Translations under genes and position numbers: made by a program | In this document: in pieces, positions 21,033 through 30,668 of the stretch | Numbering within the stretch: the stretch's first letter is position 1 | How the letters are laid out: each line of letters begins with the position of its first letter | From: Thermoplasmata archaeon | GTDB lineage: Archaea > Thermoplasmatota > Thermoplasmata > Methanomassiliicoccales > Methanomethylophilaceae | Assembly: GCA_015063285.1 (NCBI GenBank) | Contig: SUST01000001.1 | Coordinates: 215,336-279,335 of the forward strand | Direction: 5' to 3' | DNA: 64,000 nucleotides | Notes under the pieces: generated by a model | Seen by the model: the letters and a program-made list of their open reading frames with translations, nothing else | Told to the model about the DNA's origin: nothing | Database searches by the model: none

Positions 21033-22571
21033 TCAGATGTATCTCATGCCGGGATCGGTGGGCATCGCGCTTCCGTCCTGACCGTGGAACGTACCGACAC
21101 ATGTGCCGTCTGGATTCCACTGACCGATTATGCGCCCTCCGTCGACGTACAGGATACCGTTACCGCATGGACGGGTGTCATCGCATCCTCCCTCGTAGAC
21201 CGGCCTTCCTTCGCGGCTTATCCTGATGTTCCCGACGAATCTGTCGTTCTCGACGATTCCTTCGTACAAGAACCCGTCGCGTGCCGTGAACATGGTAGTA
21301 GGCCCTCCGCGGACGCCGTTGTTGTAATTGCCCCTGGTCCACGAGCCGTCGGCCCAGTAGTAGCATCCGGGACCGTTCCTCACTCCTCCTACATGGACGC
21401 CTTCAAAGCGGTCCCCGTTGGGATAGAAGTACACCCCGGGACCCGTGAACAGTCCCCTCTCGTCGAGCATTCCCCTGTACACGCTGCCGTCCGGGTTCCT
21501 CATCTCCTGTCCCTGTGGCGGCATGCCGTTCTGTACCGGATAGTAATTGGCGGCCGGAAGGGACATCTGCTCCGCCTCCTCCTTCTTATGCCTGTTCTTC
21601 CTGAGAAGCCACATGCGACTGAAGGAGTTCGCATACTTCCTGAGGTCCACCTCGTGGCCCAGGATGAGCGCGTTGTCGTAATTGGGCAGTTTGCTATCGT
21701 ACACCAATATCCTGAACCAATTTCCGTCCGCCGCATAAACGGACAGGTGATCCTGCATGATGACTATATCCTGCACCGTTATCTGATAGTACGGGTTGGA
21801 CATCGATTGCTTAGCGGTGAAGATCTCCATCCTCACGCCTTTGTCCCCCCTCTTGAATGCTATCTGCCTCTCGCCGTGTTTGTTGCTGTAAAGCCTCAGG
21901 CGCACCGGTTCCGTAGAGCCTGAATCCAGCATCTGCCTGAGCTCTCCCGCTCCTGAGCTTAGGATGTACGCATCATCGACACTGGACATCCTCATCTCCA
22001 TCCCTTCCAGACTGCGTACCGAGGCCTGAATGAAACTGTATGTCGATATGGACTTGTCCTGTGATATTATGAGGATGCATACGGACATGCATACGACCAT
22101 CAGACTGACCCCGGTCTCCGAGATCAGAAGATCCATCGGCTGGTGGTTGAAGAGGATTGCCTTGCATATCGCCAAGAGGACGAATATGAGTATGGTGTTC
22201 CTGATCCCTGCGATGCTTATCTCCATCTTCAGCCAAAGGGCAAGGCCCATGAATATCAGCGGGATCCCTATGACGATCTGAACGAAACCGGGGCCCGGAC
22301 TGATCATGCTGTGATCGTACAGGATGTCCGAGATCCCTCTTGCGAGCAGGTACAGGCCGAAGAACAAGGTCTGCACCGCCATGACATCGCTTACGCTGTC
22401 CTTCATCGCGCGCAGGCTGATGAGCGATCCCAATGCCATCACGATTATGGGGATGATCACATCGATGTCGCTGAGCTCTTCCGTGAAAGCGGCATCCATA
22501 TACCACAGGACGACGGCGAAGATCGGCATCAGGAGTATGATCGTCAAAAGCTTCTTGCTCTTGTTGTTCAT
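21033..22571 (-). CDS. Multi-pass membrane protein with C-terminal MORN repeats
   Basis: The 512-residue protein has about six hydrophobic segments in residues 8-190, then a soluble region, and MORN-like repeats from about 358 to 505 (YRGMLDERGLFTGPG, GDRFEGVHVGGVRNGPG, GSWTRGNYNNGVRGGPT, YEGIVENDRFVGN). MORN repeats bind lipids or proteins at membranes. Its start ATG overlaps the stop of the upstream membrane gene by one base (TGATG), and it is the last gene of a four-gene operon with an MFS carrier and a large exported protein. The combination is not one I recognise. Confidence 0.75.
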   Translation of the reverse strand: MNNKSKKLLTIILLMPIFAVVLWYMDAAFTEELSDIDVIIPIIVMALGSLISLRAMKDSVSDVMAVQTLFFGLYLLARGISDILYDHSMISPGPGFVQIVIGIPLIFMGLALWLKMEISIAGIRNTILIFVLLAICKAILFNHQPMDLLISETGVSLMVVCMSVCILIISQDKSISTYSFIQASVRSLEGMEMRMSSVDDAYILSSGAGELRQMLDSGSTEPVRLRLYSNKHGERQIAFKRGDKGVRMEIFTAKQSMSNPYYQITVQDIVIMQDHLSVYAADGNWFRILVYDSKLPNYDNALILGHEVDLRKYANSFSRMWLLRKNRHKKEEAEQMSLPAANYYPVQNGMPPQGQEMRNPDGSVYRGMLDERGLFTGPGVYFYPNGDRFEGVHVGGVRNGPGCYYWADGSWTRGNYNNGVRGGPTTMFTARDGFLYEGIVENDRFVGNIRISREGRPVYEGGCDDTRPCGNGILYVDGGRIIGQWNPDGTCVGTFHGQDGSAMPTDPGMRYI

Positions 22572-23587
22572 CAGGCCACCCTCCTGAACCTGTCCCTGTA
22601 GAACAGGGGGCCGTTATCCTCTTCCATTCTCCTGATCCTGAACACACCGGTCTTCGGACCTTCGAAGCCCACGATCAGATGGTCCTTAGTCACCGCGATG
22701 TCTATGATGCGCATGGAGTTAGATCCGATGACGGAACCGTCCCTATGCTCCGAGAACGTCATGTACACAGGCCCGTCCGGCCCGTACCACCTGCGGAGGA
22801 ATGCGGTCCCGTATCTCATACCGTCGTGGAACGGGAATATGTACTCGTACTGGACGGGACCCTCCCTGAAACCGGTCATCTTGGATTCAGGCATGGTACC
22901 GTCGCAGAAATGCAGTATGAATGCGACCGACTCCGGGTCTATCGAGATGTCCGGACCGCTGACGTTGGTGAGCCTGAATCCGGCGAACGCACGGGCCATA
23001 CGGGCGATGTCCGTCGAGTAGCGGACAGGGTGTGACGAGACGAGGATCAGATAAAGAATAATCATGGCCAATGTGACCGCATTGTCACCCTCGTCAAACA
23101 GGAAGTTGTTGAGGTTGTCCGACGTCATTACATATGTTATGAGCTCAATGGTCAGCAGCGCCGCGAACATTCCCGAACCGACACACACCCAGAACACTCC
23201 TCTGGAATTGCTCAGGAGGTATCTGAATCCGGAATAGACCAAATTGCCGGCCATGATCGTGAGGGCGAGTCCCGAGATCTCGTCAACCATGCTGTTGCTG
23301 AATATCATCGGACAGTAGCTCAGGAACCTGGCGATTCCCAAGGCAATGGCGTACATCCCCACAGCGAAGAATATGCTGCGGTGCCTATCCAGGATAATCG
23401 CTAATCCCAAGGCCAATGGGAATATGTATACGATTACGCTGGCCAGCATATCGTTGCCGAATTCGAAATCCCAATACAGTCCGAGTGAGGCGTAGATCAC
23501 CATCACGACACCCATCAGGATTGTGATGTTCGCCATAATTCCGTCGATGACGAACCTCATTCCGTTGCGGATGCCGTTATAGATCAT
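22571..23587 (-). CDS. Multi-pass membrane protein of unknown function (MORN operon)
   Basis: The 338-residue protein has about seven hydrophobic segments in residues 15-205 and a soluble C-terminal domain of about 130 residues (ISIDPESVAFILHFCDG, FHDGMRYGTAFLRRWYG). The shape matches its neighbour, membrane part followed by soluble part, and the hydrophobic halves may be paralogous (both have a short-helix LDRHRSIFF/LRAMKDSV-type loop), but I cannot prove it. An AAAGGAGT box 10 nt before the ATG supports the start. It lies 36 nt after the exported-protein gene. No known family recognised. Confidence 0.65.
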   Translation of the reverse strand: MIYNGIRNGMRFVIDGIMANITILMGVVMVIYASLGLYWDFEFGNDMLASVIVYIFPLALGLAIILDRHRSIFFAVGMYAIALGIARFLSYCPMIFSNSMVDEISGLALTIMAGNLVYSGFRYLLSNSRGVFWVCVGSGMFAALLTIELITYVMTSDNLNNFLFDEGDNAVTLAMIILYLILVSSHPVRYSTDIARMARAFAGFRLTNVSGPDISIDPESVAFILHFCDGTMPESKMTGFREGPVQYEYIFPFHDGMRYGTAFLRRWYGPDGPVYMTFSEHRDGSVIGSNSMRIIDIAVTKDHLIVGFEGPKTGVFRIRRMEEDNGPLFYRDRFRRVA

Positions 23588-23623
23588 GCGACAGTGACTC
23601 CTTTTTCGGTTTTATATGTGCGC

Positions 23624-26143
23624 TCACTCGTTGAACTTGAATAGATGAGGCCTCTTTATCCTCAGCACTATGAGGGTCACCACCAGCTCCGCGGATGCCA
23701 CCGAGAAGATGATCAGCATCAGCTTGGCCGTGAGCTCCATGACGGTCGGTCCAGGCACTATCCCTGACTGGTCTAGGTTGATGTTGAGCTTATTGAGGGA
23801 CTTCTCATACTCGGTACCGTCTGACTTGATCAGGTCGAGGTATATCCTCACCAGATTGATCCCGATGTTCACACCTCTCTCGACGTCCACATCGAAGCTC
23901 CTTATCGTGAGCTCCACATCCCTGTATGTATTGTACACCTGGACCGAATCCCTGCTCAGTACGAGCTCCGATGATGTAAACAGCAGCCTTCCGTCGACGA
24001 CGAAGTCATCTGTCCTCAGAGCGTTGACGATGGCGAATATCCCCTGTTCCTTGGCGTCGTAACCCTCGATGTCCAGTGTACCATGGGTAACGGATATGCC
24101 CGAATCGTCGTTGACCAGCCTGAAGTCCATGTCGTAATGCACGACGGACAGGTCCCAAGGCATGTGGATATCGAGTGTGTATCCTATACCTTCATCGAAT
24201 GTCAGGTCCAGTTCTCCCCTGAGCTCGGTGAGGGTGAGGACGAGTTCGGTGGTACCGACGGGATCCGTATGCTGAATGGTATCGTCCACCACTACCTTGT
24301 ATCCGACCGAATTGGCCCTTGCCGCTACAGTCGTGGTGTCGGTGTACTTCGAATACGAGACCAATACCGAGAGCGTCATGCTGGTCGGCGATGTTTCCGA
24401 CATCGCGGTACCGGTGACCTGCAGACGGTTGGATTCGCTCGTCGATACGACATCGAATCCTGAATTGGAGACTTGGATCTCGGCAACGGTATCGTCGGTG
24501 AACTGTATCCCTTCCGTGAAGGCCTTAATGACCTGGTCCATGTTGCCCACTGTGTCGATGTAGACCATCGTCTCCTGGAGATTGTAATCGGTGACCGTGT
24601 GGCCCAGCTTCTCATCCTCCTTCTCGGTCTCGGTCTCGATGAATTCGAAACTGACGGTCAGAGTGTTGTGCTTCCTGGCATCCTGCTCCAGAACGGCGGA
24701 CATATCCTCTATCTTCAGGTCTATCTTCCCGTCCCCGTCGTAATCCGCGAAGAGGTAGTGCACATCGCCCTTGACGATACCGCTGTAATCCAGCAGTTCC
24801 TGGAGGGTTATCTCGCCCTCTACGCAGTATATCGAATACAGCTTCGCAAGGTCGAGATTCTCGGTCTGCAGATGGACCAGGGCCGCATCCAACTTGAACA
24901 CTATGGCATCCCCGGACTCCCTCGTGTACACGAGCATGGGCACCACGACATCCACCGTGAGCTTGTAATCCGTGGTGAGGCCCAGGGATTGGAAATTCGC
25001 CTCATCCGCCTTCAGCGTATTGACGACATTATCCTCGGTGAACCCTGCGACCAGGAACCATTCCGCTTCCTCATCCGCATCAATGGTGACGTAAAGATGC
25101 TCCAAGTACCTGTCCACCTCTTTGACGTCGGAGACGTAGAACTCCCCTGTCTCCGCTGTGATGTTGAGCTTCTTGATGATGTTGACGTCCTCGGTCTCCT
25201 TGATGTCGTGTTGCTTCAGGATGAACCATATGACCTTGAGGTCCGACTTCATGTAGAGGTCGGTATCGGTGAAGACGGCGGAATCCAGGATCTTGTCCCC
25301 TTCGGTCCTTTGGGTGGTGACTTGTCCTGCAGAGGCCTTGACCTCCACGAAGAAATCACTGTCCATCTCCATAGTGATCAATCCCATGTCGTTGAAGTTC
25401 TTGGTCTCCTCGACACCGGATCTGGGGAAATCCTCCTTCACGGTCACGGATGTGAAATCCATAGTGATCTTGGGATTGCCCTCTAACGGGATCTTCATGT
25501 CCACGGCATGCCTGGACAGATCGGAATAGACGTGCATGGTCTCCACGAAATAGACACCTTCGTCATCCGAGGACTTGCTGATATAGGTGAGCTTGTTGAA
25601 ATCTATCTGGTATTCGATCCCCTGCTTGGACAGCAGATGTGCGGCATACGGGTCCTGGACGATCGCCTGGAAGCTGCTCCAGCCGAAGTACATGTTATGG
25701 TCCTCCCCGTTCGGGGTGAACCTCATCTCGGAACCGTCCTTTATGGCTGGAATACCTCCCAGGACCACGGTACCGTCGAATGATACCTCGAGCTCGGCCC
25801 CCAAAACGGGCAGTACGGCACCGATGAGGACCAGTGCCGTATCCTTTCCGAACACCATGCTGCCTCCGGAGCTGACAAAGGACGCCCTGTCGATAACGGT
25901 GACGCTGCTCTCGGCACCGAAATCCATCGTGTATTCGCCGAGGTCGATCACGGCGTCCTTGTGGACCACGATCACGGAACCGTCCTTGTATGTTATATCG
26001 TCGGTGAGGGTGACGTTCCCCTTGAGGTCTATGATGTCCTTGATACCTTTGACATCTGCCGACGAATCATCGGATAGCTGGACCGCGGCGAATGCCACAG
26101 CCAGAAGTATGAATGTGAGCAGGAAGGCCTTGCGGAAGCTCAT
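23624..26143 (-). CDS. Large exported surface protein with C-terminal membrane anchor
   Basis: The 839-residue protein has a signal helix (residues 5-21) ending in SDDSSADV. A short beta-helix-like stretch (LTDDITYKDGSVIVVHKDAVIDLG-type rungs) follows, then a long beta-rich body without recognised domains. A C-terminal helix (AKLMLIIFSVASAELVVTLIVL) followed by RIKRPHLFKFNE anchors it. It starts at the ATG of an ATGA overlap with the MFS stop, with a GGAGG box upstream, so it is translationally coupled to the carrier. Upstream frame up to 26659 is antisense-like shadow within the MFS gene. Function unknown. Confidence 0.75.
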   Translation of the reverse strand: MSFRKAFLLTFILLAVAFAAVQLSDDSSADVKGIKDIIDLKGNVTLTDDITYKDGSVIVVHKDAVIDLGEYTMDFGAESSVTVIDRASFVSSGGSMVFGKDTALVLIGAVLPVLGAELEVSFDGTVVLGGIPAIKDGSEMRFTPNGEDHNMYFGWSSFQAIVQDPYAAHLLSKQGIEYQIDFNKLTYISKSSDDEGVYFVETMHVYSDLSRHAVDMKIPLEGNPKITMDFTSVTVKEDFPRSGVEETKNFNDMGLITMEMDSDFFVEVKASAGQVTTQRTEGDKILDSAVFTDTDLYMKSDLKVIWFILKQHDIKETEDVNIIKKLNITAETGEFYVSDVKEVDRYLEHLYVTIDADEEAEWFLVAGFTEDNVVNTLKADEANFQSLGLTTDYKLTVDVVVPMLVYTRESGDAIVFKLDAALVHLQTENLDLAKLYSIYCVEGEITLQELLDYSGIVKGDVHYLFADYDGDGKIDLKIEDMSAVLEQDARKHNTLTVSFEFIETETEKEDEKLGHTVTDYNLQETMVYIDTVGNMDQVIKAFTEGIQFTDDTVAEIQVSNSGFDVVSTSESNRLQVTGTAMSETSPTSMTLSVLVSYSKYTDTTTVAARANSVGYKVVVDDTIQHTDPVGTTELVLTLTELRGELDLTFDEGIGYTLDIHMPWDLSVVHYDMDFRLVNDDSGISVTHGTLDIEGYDAKEQGIFAIVNALRTDDFVVDGRLLFTSSELVLSRDSVQVYNTYRDVELTIRSFDVDVERGVNIGINLVRIYLDLIKSDGTEYEKSLNKLNINLDQSGIVPGPTVMELTAKLMLIIFSVASAELVVTLIVLRIKRPHLFKFNE

Positions 26144-27657
26144 ATCGTATTCCTCCTTCCTGCGAGTATGATCATGGGGATGGCGACGATGACGAAGACT
26201 ATCGCTCCCCCTGTCAGCGTAAGCCCGACACCTTCGGCGAACGCCGAGGCTATCTTCTCCGAGAGCCCGGGGACCAGTCTGACGAAGTCCCCCAGAGGCG
26301 TCAGCAGAAGCGATGCCAACGAACTGTCGGCCGGGAGATCGAGATGAAGGATCTCGTTCCAATGCTCCATGGTCTCCGCCATGGCCTCCCTCATGTAGTA
26401 ATCGGAGAACGCCTGATAGCAGTTGTAACCTGCCCAAAGCGCCACGGTACGGATCATGATGGCGAACGACATTATCGCACCGTTGTTGTCCTTGGTGGTC
26501 CTGTTCTGGATGGTGGCGTTGAGCATCGAGACCAGACATCCTATCGCCAGTCCGAGCACGAACAGATGCAATGCGAAGAATACCGATGGGTCGTCCTCCT
26601 TGACCAAGACCATGGATATCAGAGCAATCGGGGTCAGGATGGCGCTCAGCAGGAACCACGGCAGATGTCCCGTCTTATGGATCACCTTGGAGATCGTTAT
26701 GGCCGTGATGGCGGCACCGCACACCAAGATAATGAAGAACGGCGCGGCCTCGCCCACGGTCATCCCGTAGGTGAAGAAAGCGATCTTGACCATGTATCCC
26801 ACGGTGGCCATGTTTATCAGTCCTAGCAGGATGATGAACACCATGCAAGCGGTCGTCAGACGGCCGTTGTCGATCTTCCGATGGAAGACTGAGTGGGGAT
26901 TGACTATCTCGACGAAGATGAACAGGACTGTCATCATGATCAGGAATGCGATCCATTCCATCGCGACAGGGTTCTCCAGATCCCATTCGAGATAGAGCTT
27001 CTGAAGCAGGAATACCAGGACACCGGCCCAGACGGTTGCGATGATGGCTCCAGGGATATCCGCCTTCAGCTTGCTGGTCTCTCCGTTCTTGAGTATCTGC
27101 AATGCAGGATAGGTCATGACGGCCTGCGCCACGGCCAGGATCCAGAACGCAGTCGGCCAACCGATAGTTTCAACAAAAGCCTTCCCTGCGAACAGACCGA
27201 AGAGCATTCCGGCTCCGAATCCCAGGGACATGATACCGTTCGCGATGTAACGGTTCTGCTTGTCCGGCACGTCGAAGTAGATCTGTGCGATGCATGTGAC
27301 GATGACCAGTCCGGCTCCGAATCCCTCAACGACACGCCCTATGAGGAAAAGATTCATGTCCGTGCACATGGCGCAGAAACATGTCGCTACGATGAACAGA
27401 ACGGCTCCCAACGCATAAGGCATGCGCCTTCCGTACCTATCGATAATACAGGCGGCCAGGGCCATGGAAGCGCATTCTCCCGCAACGAACATCGGGAACG
27501 TCCAGGCATAACCCTTGGACGGGAATGAATCGAGGTCGAACATCAGATCGAACGATATGATCTGCGTCATCGCTGCGGGAACGCAGACGACGAAAGTACT
27601 GAGAGATAACAGGAACAATGCCGGCAGTTTCTTCTTGACCGCTTCATCCAAACCCAT
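26140..27657 (-). CDS. MFS transporter (drug/multisubstrate type), about 14 helices
   Basis: The 505-residue carrier has the MFS loop-2 signature in IIDRYGRRMPYALG and the usual pair of six-helix halves with extra helices, as in the DHA2/14-helix group. It has an extra extracytoplasmic stretch of about 80 residues near the C terminus (HWNEILHLDLPADSSLASLL). It is the first gene of the operon, its promoter TATA (reverse of 27675-27684) being about 20-25 nt before the ATG. The substrate cannot be inferred; coupling to three envelope proteins suggests envelope-related export. Confidence 0.85.
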   Translation of the reverse strand: MGLDEAVKKKLPALFLLSLSTFVVCVPAAMTQIISFDLMFDLDSFPSKGYAWTFPMFVAGECASMALAACIIDRYGRRMPYALGAVLFIVATCFCAMCTDMNLFLIGRVVEGFGAGLVIVTCIAQIYFDVPDKQNRYIANGIMSLGFGAGMLFGLFAGKAFVETIGWPTAFWILAVAQAVMTYPALQILKNGETSKLKADIPGAIIATVWAGVLVFLLQKLYLEWDLENPVAMEWIAFLIMMTVLFIFVEIVNPHSVFHRKIDNGRLTTACMVFIILLGLINMATVGYMVKIAFFTYGMTVGEAAPFFIILVCGAAITAITISKVIHKTGHLPWFLLSAILTPIALISMVLVKEDDPSVFFALHLFVLGLAIGCLVSMLNATIQNRTTKDNNGAIMSFAIMIRTVALWAGYNCYQAFSDYYMREAMAETMEHWNEILHLDLPADSSLASLLLTPLGDFVRLVPGLSEKIASAFAEGVGLTLTGGAIVFVIVAIPMIILAGRRNTI

Positions 27658-27755
27658 ATTCGCGCGCGCCCCTAATATAACGAGGTTTAAACGGCTGTCG
27701 TATAAAACATCTTTTCGACTCTGCTGATTTATATCTTTAACACCGTTTCTTCAAT
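27658..27755. promoter_or_regulatory. Divergent promoters MFS operon / EFR1 ferredoxin
   Basis: On the minus strand a CGTTATATTA box (forward 27675-27684) serves the MFS operon. On the plus strand TTTATATC at 27728-27735 lies about 25 nt before the ferredoxin ATG at 27756. Both predict leaderless mRNAs. Confidence 0.5.
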
Positions 27756-28499
27756 ATGATCTGCTACTTCTCCGCAACAGGCAACAGCAAGTACGTTGCC
27801 CAGAGGATATCATCGGCGATCGGAGAGGATTCCGCCTCGATAGAAGGACTGGACCCTTCTACACTATCTGGAGAAAAGATCTTCGGTCTGGTCACCCCTG
27901 TGTACTATTGGGCCCTGCCGAAGATAGTTTCGAGATTCCTGGAGCAGGTCAAACTGAACGATCCCGAATACGTTTTCCTGGTGATCACCTACGGGACCAC
28001 CACCGGCGCCTGCCGCGCCAACGCTGCAAAGATCCTATCCAAGAACGGAGTGAAGATCGATGCTGCATTCGACATAAGGATGCCCGACACCTGGACGCCG
28101 ATGTTCGACCTCAGCGACCCCCAGTTCGTGGCGGAATAGAACCATGACGCGGAGGCGTACATCGACAGGGTCATCATGAGGGTGCAGGAGCAAGCCAAGG
28201 GCAACTACATCGAGAAGGAGAAACCGAGCATAACGAGCATGGTTTCGAACACCATGTTCGACAGAGACAGACGTACGAAGAACTTCTTCCTCGATGACGG
28301 ATGCACCGGCTGCGGCCTATGTGCCAGCAGATGTCCGGCTCAGGCCATCGAGATAAAGGATGGCAAACCCGTTTGGGTGAAGGAACAGTGCGAACTTTGC
28401 CTGAGATGCCTGCACCACTGCCCCCAGTTCGCCATCCAATACGGTGATGGAAAAACGAGGGAGCACGGTCAGTACAGGAACCCTTACGTCAAGGTATAA
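27756..28499 (+). CDS. EFR1-type flavodoxin-ferredoxin with one in-frame TAG at codon 128
   Basis: Reading the single TAG (28137-28139) as sense gives a 247-residue protein. Residues 1-125 form a flavodoxin-like domain (ICYFSATGNSKYVAQRI, then LVTPVYYWALPKIV). The C-terminal part carries two 4Fe-4S motifs, CTGCGLCASRC and CELCLRCLHHC. The frame is open on both sides and the domain order is that of EFR1-family ferredoxins, so the TAG breaks an otherwise intact gene. In Methanomassiliicoccales this codon can be read as pyrrolysine. As an electron carrier it could serve any ferredoxin-linked pathway. It ends in TAA, directly abutting the convergent AP endonuclease. Confidence 0.85.
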
Positions 28500-29315
28500 T
28501 CAGTTCTGGCGGTACTGCGGGAACATGTCCCTGAAGACGACCGCATCCTTCTCGATGAGCGGCGATTCGCATATGAAGTTGCATTCCTGCTTCGTATCCG
28601 CTAGAACGTTCGCCAGCATCTGAAGGTCGGGATCCTTGGCTTCAAGGGGCAGATGCGAGATCTCTCCCTTGTCGCCGTACTTTATGCAACTGATGTGGAA
28701 ATGTGCGATATCTCCCGCCAGAGGAAAGAACTGGTCGATGAGTCCTCTCATATCGTCCTCGGTCTTCAGATACCCGTGTCCCCTGGCGTGTACATGTGCA
28801 ACGTCGAGCACCGGATGGACACCGTCGACCTCGTCCATGACCTTCCCGATCTCGTCCAGGGTACCGAATTGACCGAGCTTTCCCATGGTCTCCACTCCGA
28901 GGGTGACATCTTTGATCCCTTCGTCGTCCAGAAGGTCCTTGCACTTCCTCAGCCCGTCTATGACGTTGGGTAGGGCGGTCTCTGGGGATTTTCCATAAGC
29001 GGCAGCATGGATGACTATGATGTAGGCACCGAGGTTGTGTGCGGCACGTGCGGTATCCATCACCCAATCGATGCTTTTCTCGCGGGTCTCCATCGTATCC
29101 GAGTTGAAACTGATGAAATACGGCGCATGGCAGCTGAGCCTGATATCGAGCTCCTTCGCCTTCGCTCCGACCTCCTGGGCCCTCTCGGGCTTGATGCGTG
29201 CTCCGCGGACGAACTCCACCTCCAGGGCGTTCAGGCCAAGGTTCTTAGTGTATTCCAACGAACCCTCGGGCGTCTTTCCTGCCGAGGGGTATCCTGCGGG
29301 ACCGAATCTCATCAT
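28500..29315 (-). CDS. AP endonuclease family 2 / endonuclease IV-like TIM-barrel protein
   Basis: The 271-residue TIM barrel begins MMRFGPAGYPSAG and shows endonuclease IV-type metal-site segments: LSCHAPYFISFNS, IIVIHAAAYGK, VTLGVETMGKLG, PVLDVAHVHARG and AHFHISCI. These enzymes cut the backbone at abasic sites. It is divergent from the Ogg glycosylase, whose product is its substrate, so the two form a base-excision-repair unit. Start is 29315 or 29312 (adjacent ATG codons); further upstream frame lies inside the Ogg gene. Confidence 0.88.
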   Translation of the reverse strand: MMRFGPAGYPSAGKTPEGSLEYTKNLGLNALEVEFVRGARIKPERAQEVGAKAKELDIRLSCHAPYFISFNSDTMETREKSIDWVMDTARAAHNLGAYIIVIHAAAYGKSPETALPNVIDGLRKCKDLLDDEGIKDVTLGVETMGKLGQFGTLDEIGKVMDEVDGVHPVLDVAHVHARGHGYLKTEDDMRGLIDQFFPLAGDIAHFHISCIKYGDKGEISHLPLEAKDPDLQMLANVLADTKQECNFICESPLIEKDAVVFRDMFPQYRQN

Positions 29316-29360
29316 GACCGCGTGATGGGGATGACCGAATAAATGATTATCTGGAAACGC

Positions 29361-30176
29361 ATGTCCGATTTGATGAGAATCGATCTGGAAGTCTCTTTGG
29401 ACCCTACCCTGGGATGCGGCCAGGCACACAGGTGGCATAAGCTGGACAACGGCGACTGGGAGGGAGTGTGGAGGGACCAGGTCATCACCATGAGGCAGCT
29501 GTCGCCGGGATCCGTGGAGGTCAAAGGGACCGACGACCGCAAAGGAATCACAAGATACCTGGGCGGAGAGGACGATCTCGATGCGATCATATCGAAGATC
29601 TCCAAGCGCGACGAATACGTCGCAGGTCTCGCAAAAAGATGTCCCGGGATGCGCATCCTGCGCCAGGACCATTGGGAATGCCTCGCTACATATCTTCTGG
29701 CGACGAACGCCAACGTCGCACGCATCGGTCAGATGGTGGAATCCGTCTGCGATCATTTCGGGAAGGATCTCGGAAGGAGACACGGCTTCCCCACGCCAAA
29801 ACAGATCCTGGACAACTGCGGATGCATATCCGAATGCAGATTGGGATTCAGGGAACAGAGGTTCATTACCCTCGCCGAAAGGGTGGAATCGGGAGATCTG
29901 GACGTGGAAGCGTTCTCTGAAATGAATTACGAGGACTGCATCCAGAACCTTCAGGGTATCAACGGGGTAGGACCGAAGGTGGCGGACTGCGTCGCATTGT
30001 TCGCATTCGAGCACATGGAGGCATTCCCGATAGATGCACGCATATCGAAGGTCATGGAGACCAGATACGGAGTTACGGGAAGCTACAAGACCGTGTCGTC
30101 ATACGGACGCGGACTGTTCGGAAAATACGCCGGATACGCGCAGGAGTTCCTCTATCACGCTGACTTCATAGAATGA
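29361..30176 (+). CDS. ogg: 8-oxoguanine DNA glycosylase/lyase (Ogg-type, HhH-GPD)
   Basis: The 271-residue enzyme removes 8-oxoguanine and nicks the strand. The OGG N-terminal sheet opens LEVSLDPTLGCGQAHRW, and the helix-hairpin-helix with catalytic Lys reads LQGINGVGPKVADCVAL, followed by the catalytic Asp in FPIDARISKV. Three in-frame ATGs occur (29343, 29361, 29373); 29361 is a compromise, and the conserved region begins near 29373. It shares a short divergent promoter with the AP endonuclease. The stop is 2 nt from the convergent COG2522 regulator. Confidence 0.9.
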   Translation: MSDLMRIDLEVSLDPTLGCGQAHRWHKLDNGDWEGVWRDQVITMRQLSPGSVEVKGTDDRKGITRYLGGEDDLDAIISKISKRDEYVAGLAKRCPGMRILRQDHWECLATYLLATNANVARIGQMVESVCDHFGKDLGRRHGFPTPKQILDNCGCISECRLGFREQRFITLAERVESGDLDVEAFSEMNYEDCIQNLQGINGVGPKVADCVALFAFEHMEAFPIDARISKVMETRYGVTGSYKTVSSYGRGLFGKYAGYAQEFLYHADFIE

Positions 30177-30178
30177 AT

Positions 30179-30571
30179 TCAGATCTCGGGCAGTACGCCG
30201 CGGCACATGCCTTCGCACTTGATGGCATTCGTACCGAACAGCTGCTGATAGATCTCATCGATGATTCCCATCTCACCGACGGTGCGGCAGACCCTGCACA
30301 TCTCCATCTCGAAGGTGCTCTTACCCTCAGCGATGGCGCTCGCGGATTCCCTGATCTTTCCGATGAACTCAGGATATTTGATGGAATTCTCGATGATGGC
30401 GCTGTCTCCTCTCTTCTTCTTCAGATATTGGGAGATCGCCGCATCGGTTACACCGAATTTCCTAGCCACTTCGGCCTGCGACATATGGTGGACGTTGACC
30501 AATTCATTGGCCACCTCCCTCCTAACAATCGGAAGAACGTACCAAACGATAATCTCGCAGGGAATCTTCAT
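30179..30571 (-). CDS. COG2522-type predicted transcriptional regulator (HTH plus Cys motif)
   Basis: The 130-residue archaeal regulator starts MKIPCEIIVWYVLPIVRRE and has a Cro/XRE-like helix-turn-helix (MSQAEVARKFGVTDAAISQYLKKKRG split over residues 30-55). Its C-terminal part has two cysteine pairs, CRVCRTVG and CEGMC, likely a metal or redox site. A TATA-like TATATAC box (reverse of about 30597-30605) is at leaderless distance from ATG 30571; a GTG at 30583 is also in frame. It is convergent with ogg. Confidence 0.85.
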   Translation of the reverse strand: MKIPCEIIVWYVLPIVRREVANELVNVHHMSQAEVARKFGVTDAAISQYLKKKRGDSAIIENSIKYPEFIGKIRESASAIAEGKSTFEMEMCRVCRTVGEMGIIDEIYQQLFGTNAIKCEGMCRGVLPEI

Positions 30572-30668
30572 GGTGTCGAGCACAAAATGTCAGTATATAG
30601 ACATTGGCAATAACACTGGTTAATTTAACCTGGCCAAAGTTTTTTTCATCCGTCTGACACTTGACTGG

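Noticed and set aside
26144..26659. N-terminal extension of the 839-residue exported protein
   Set aside because: It is the antisense-type shadow of the MFS gene; signal peptide, purine box and ATGA overlap mark 26143 as the start.
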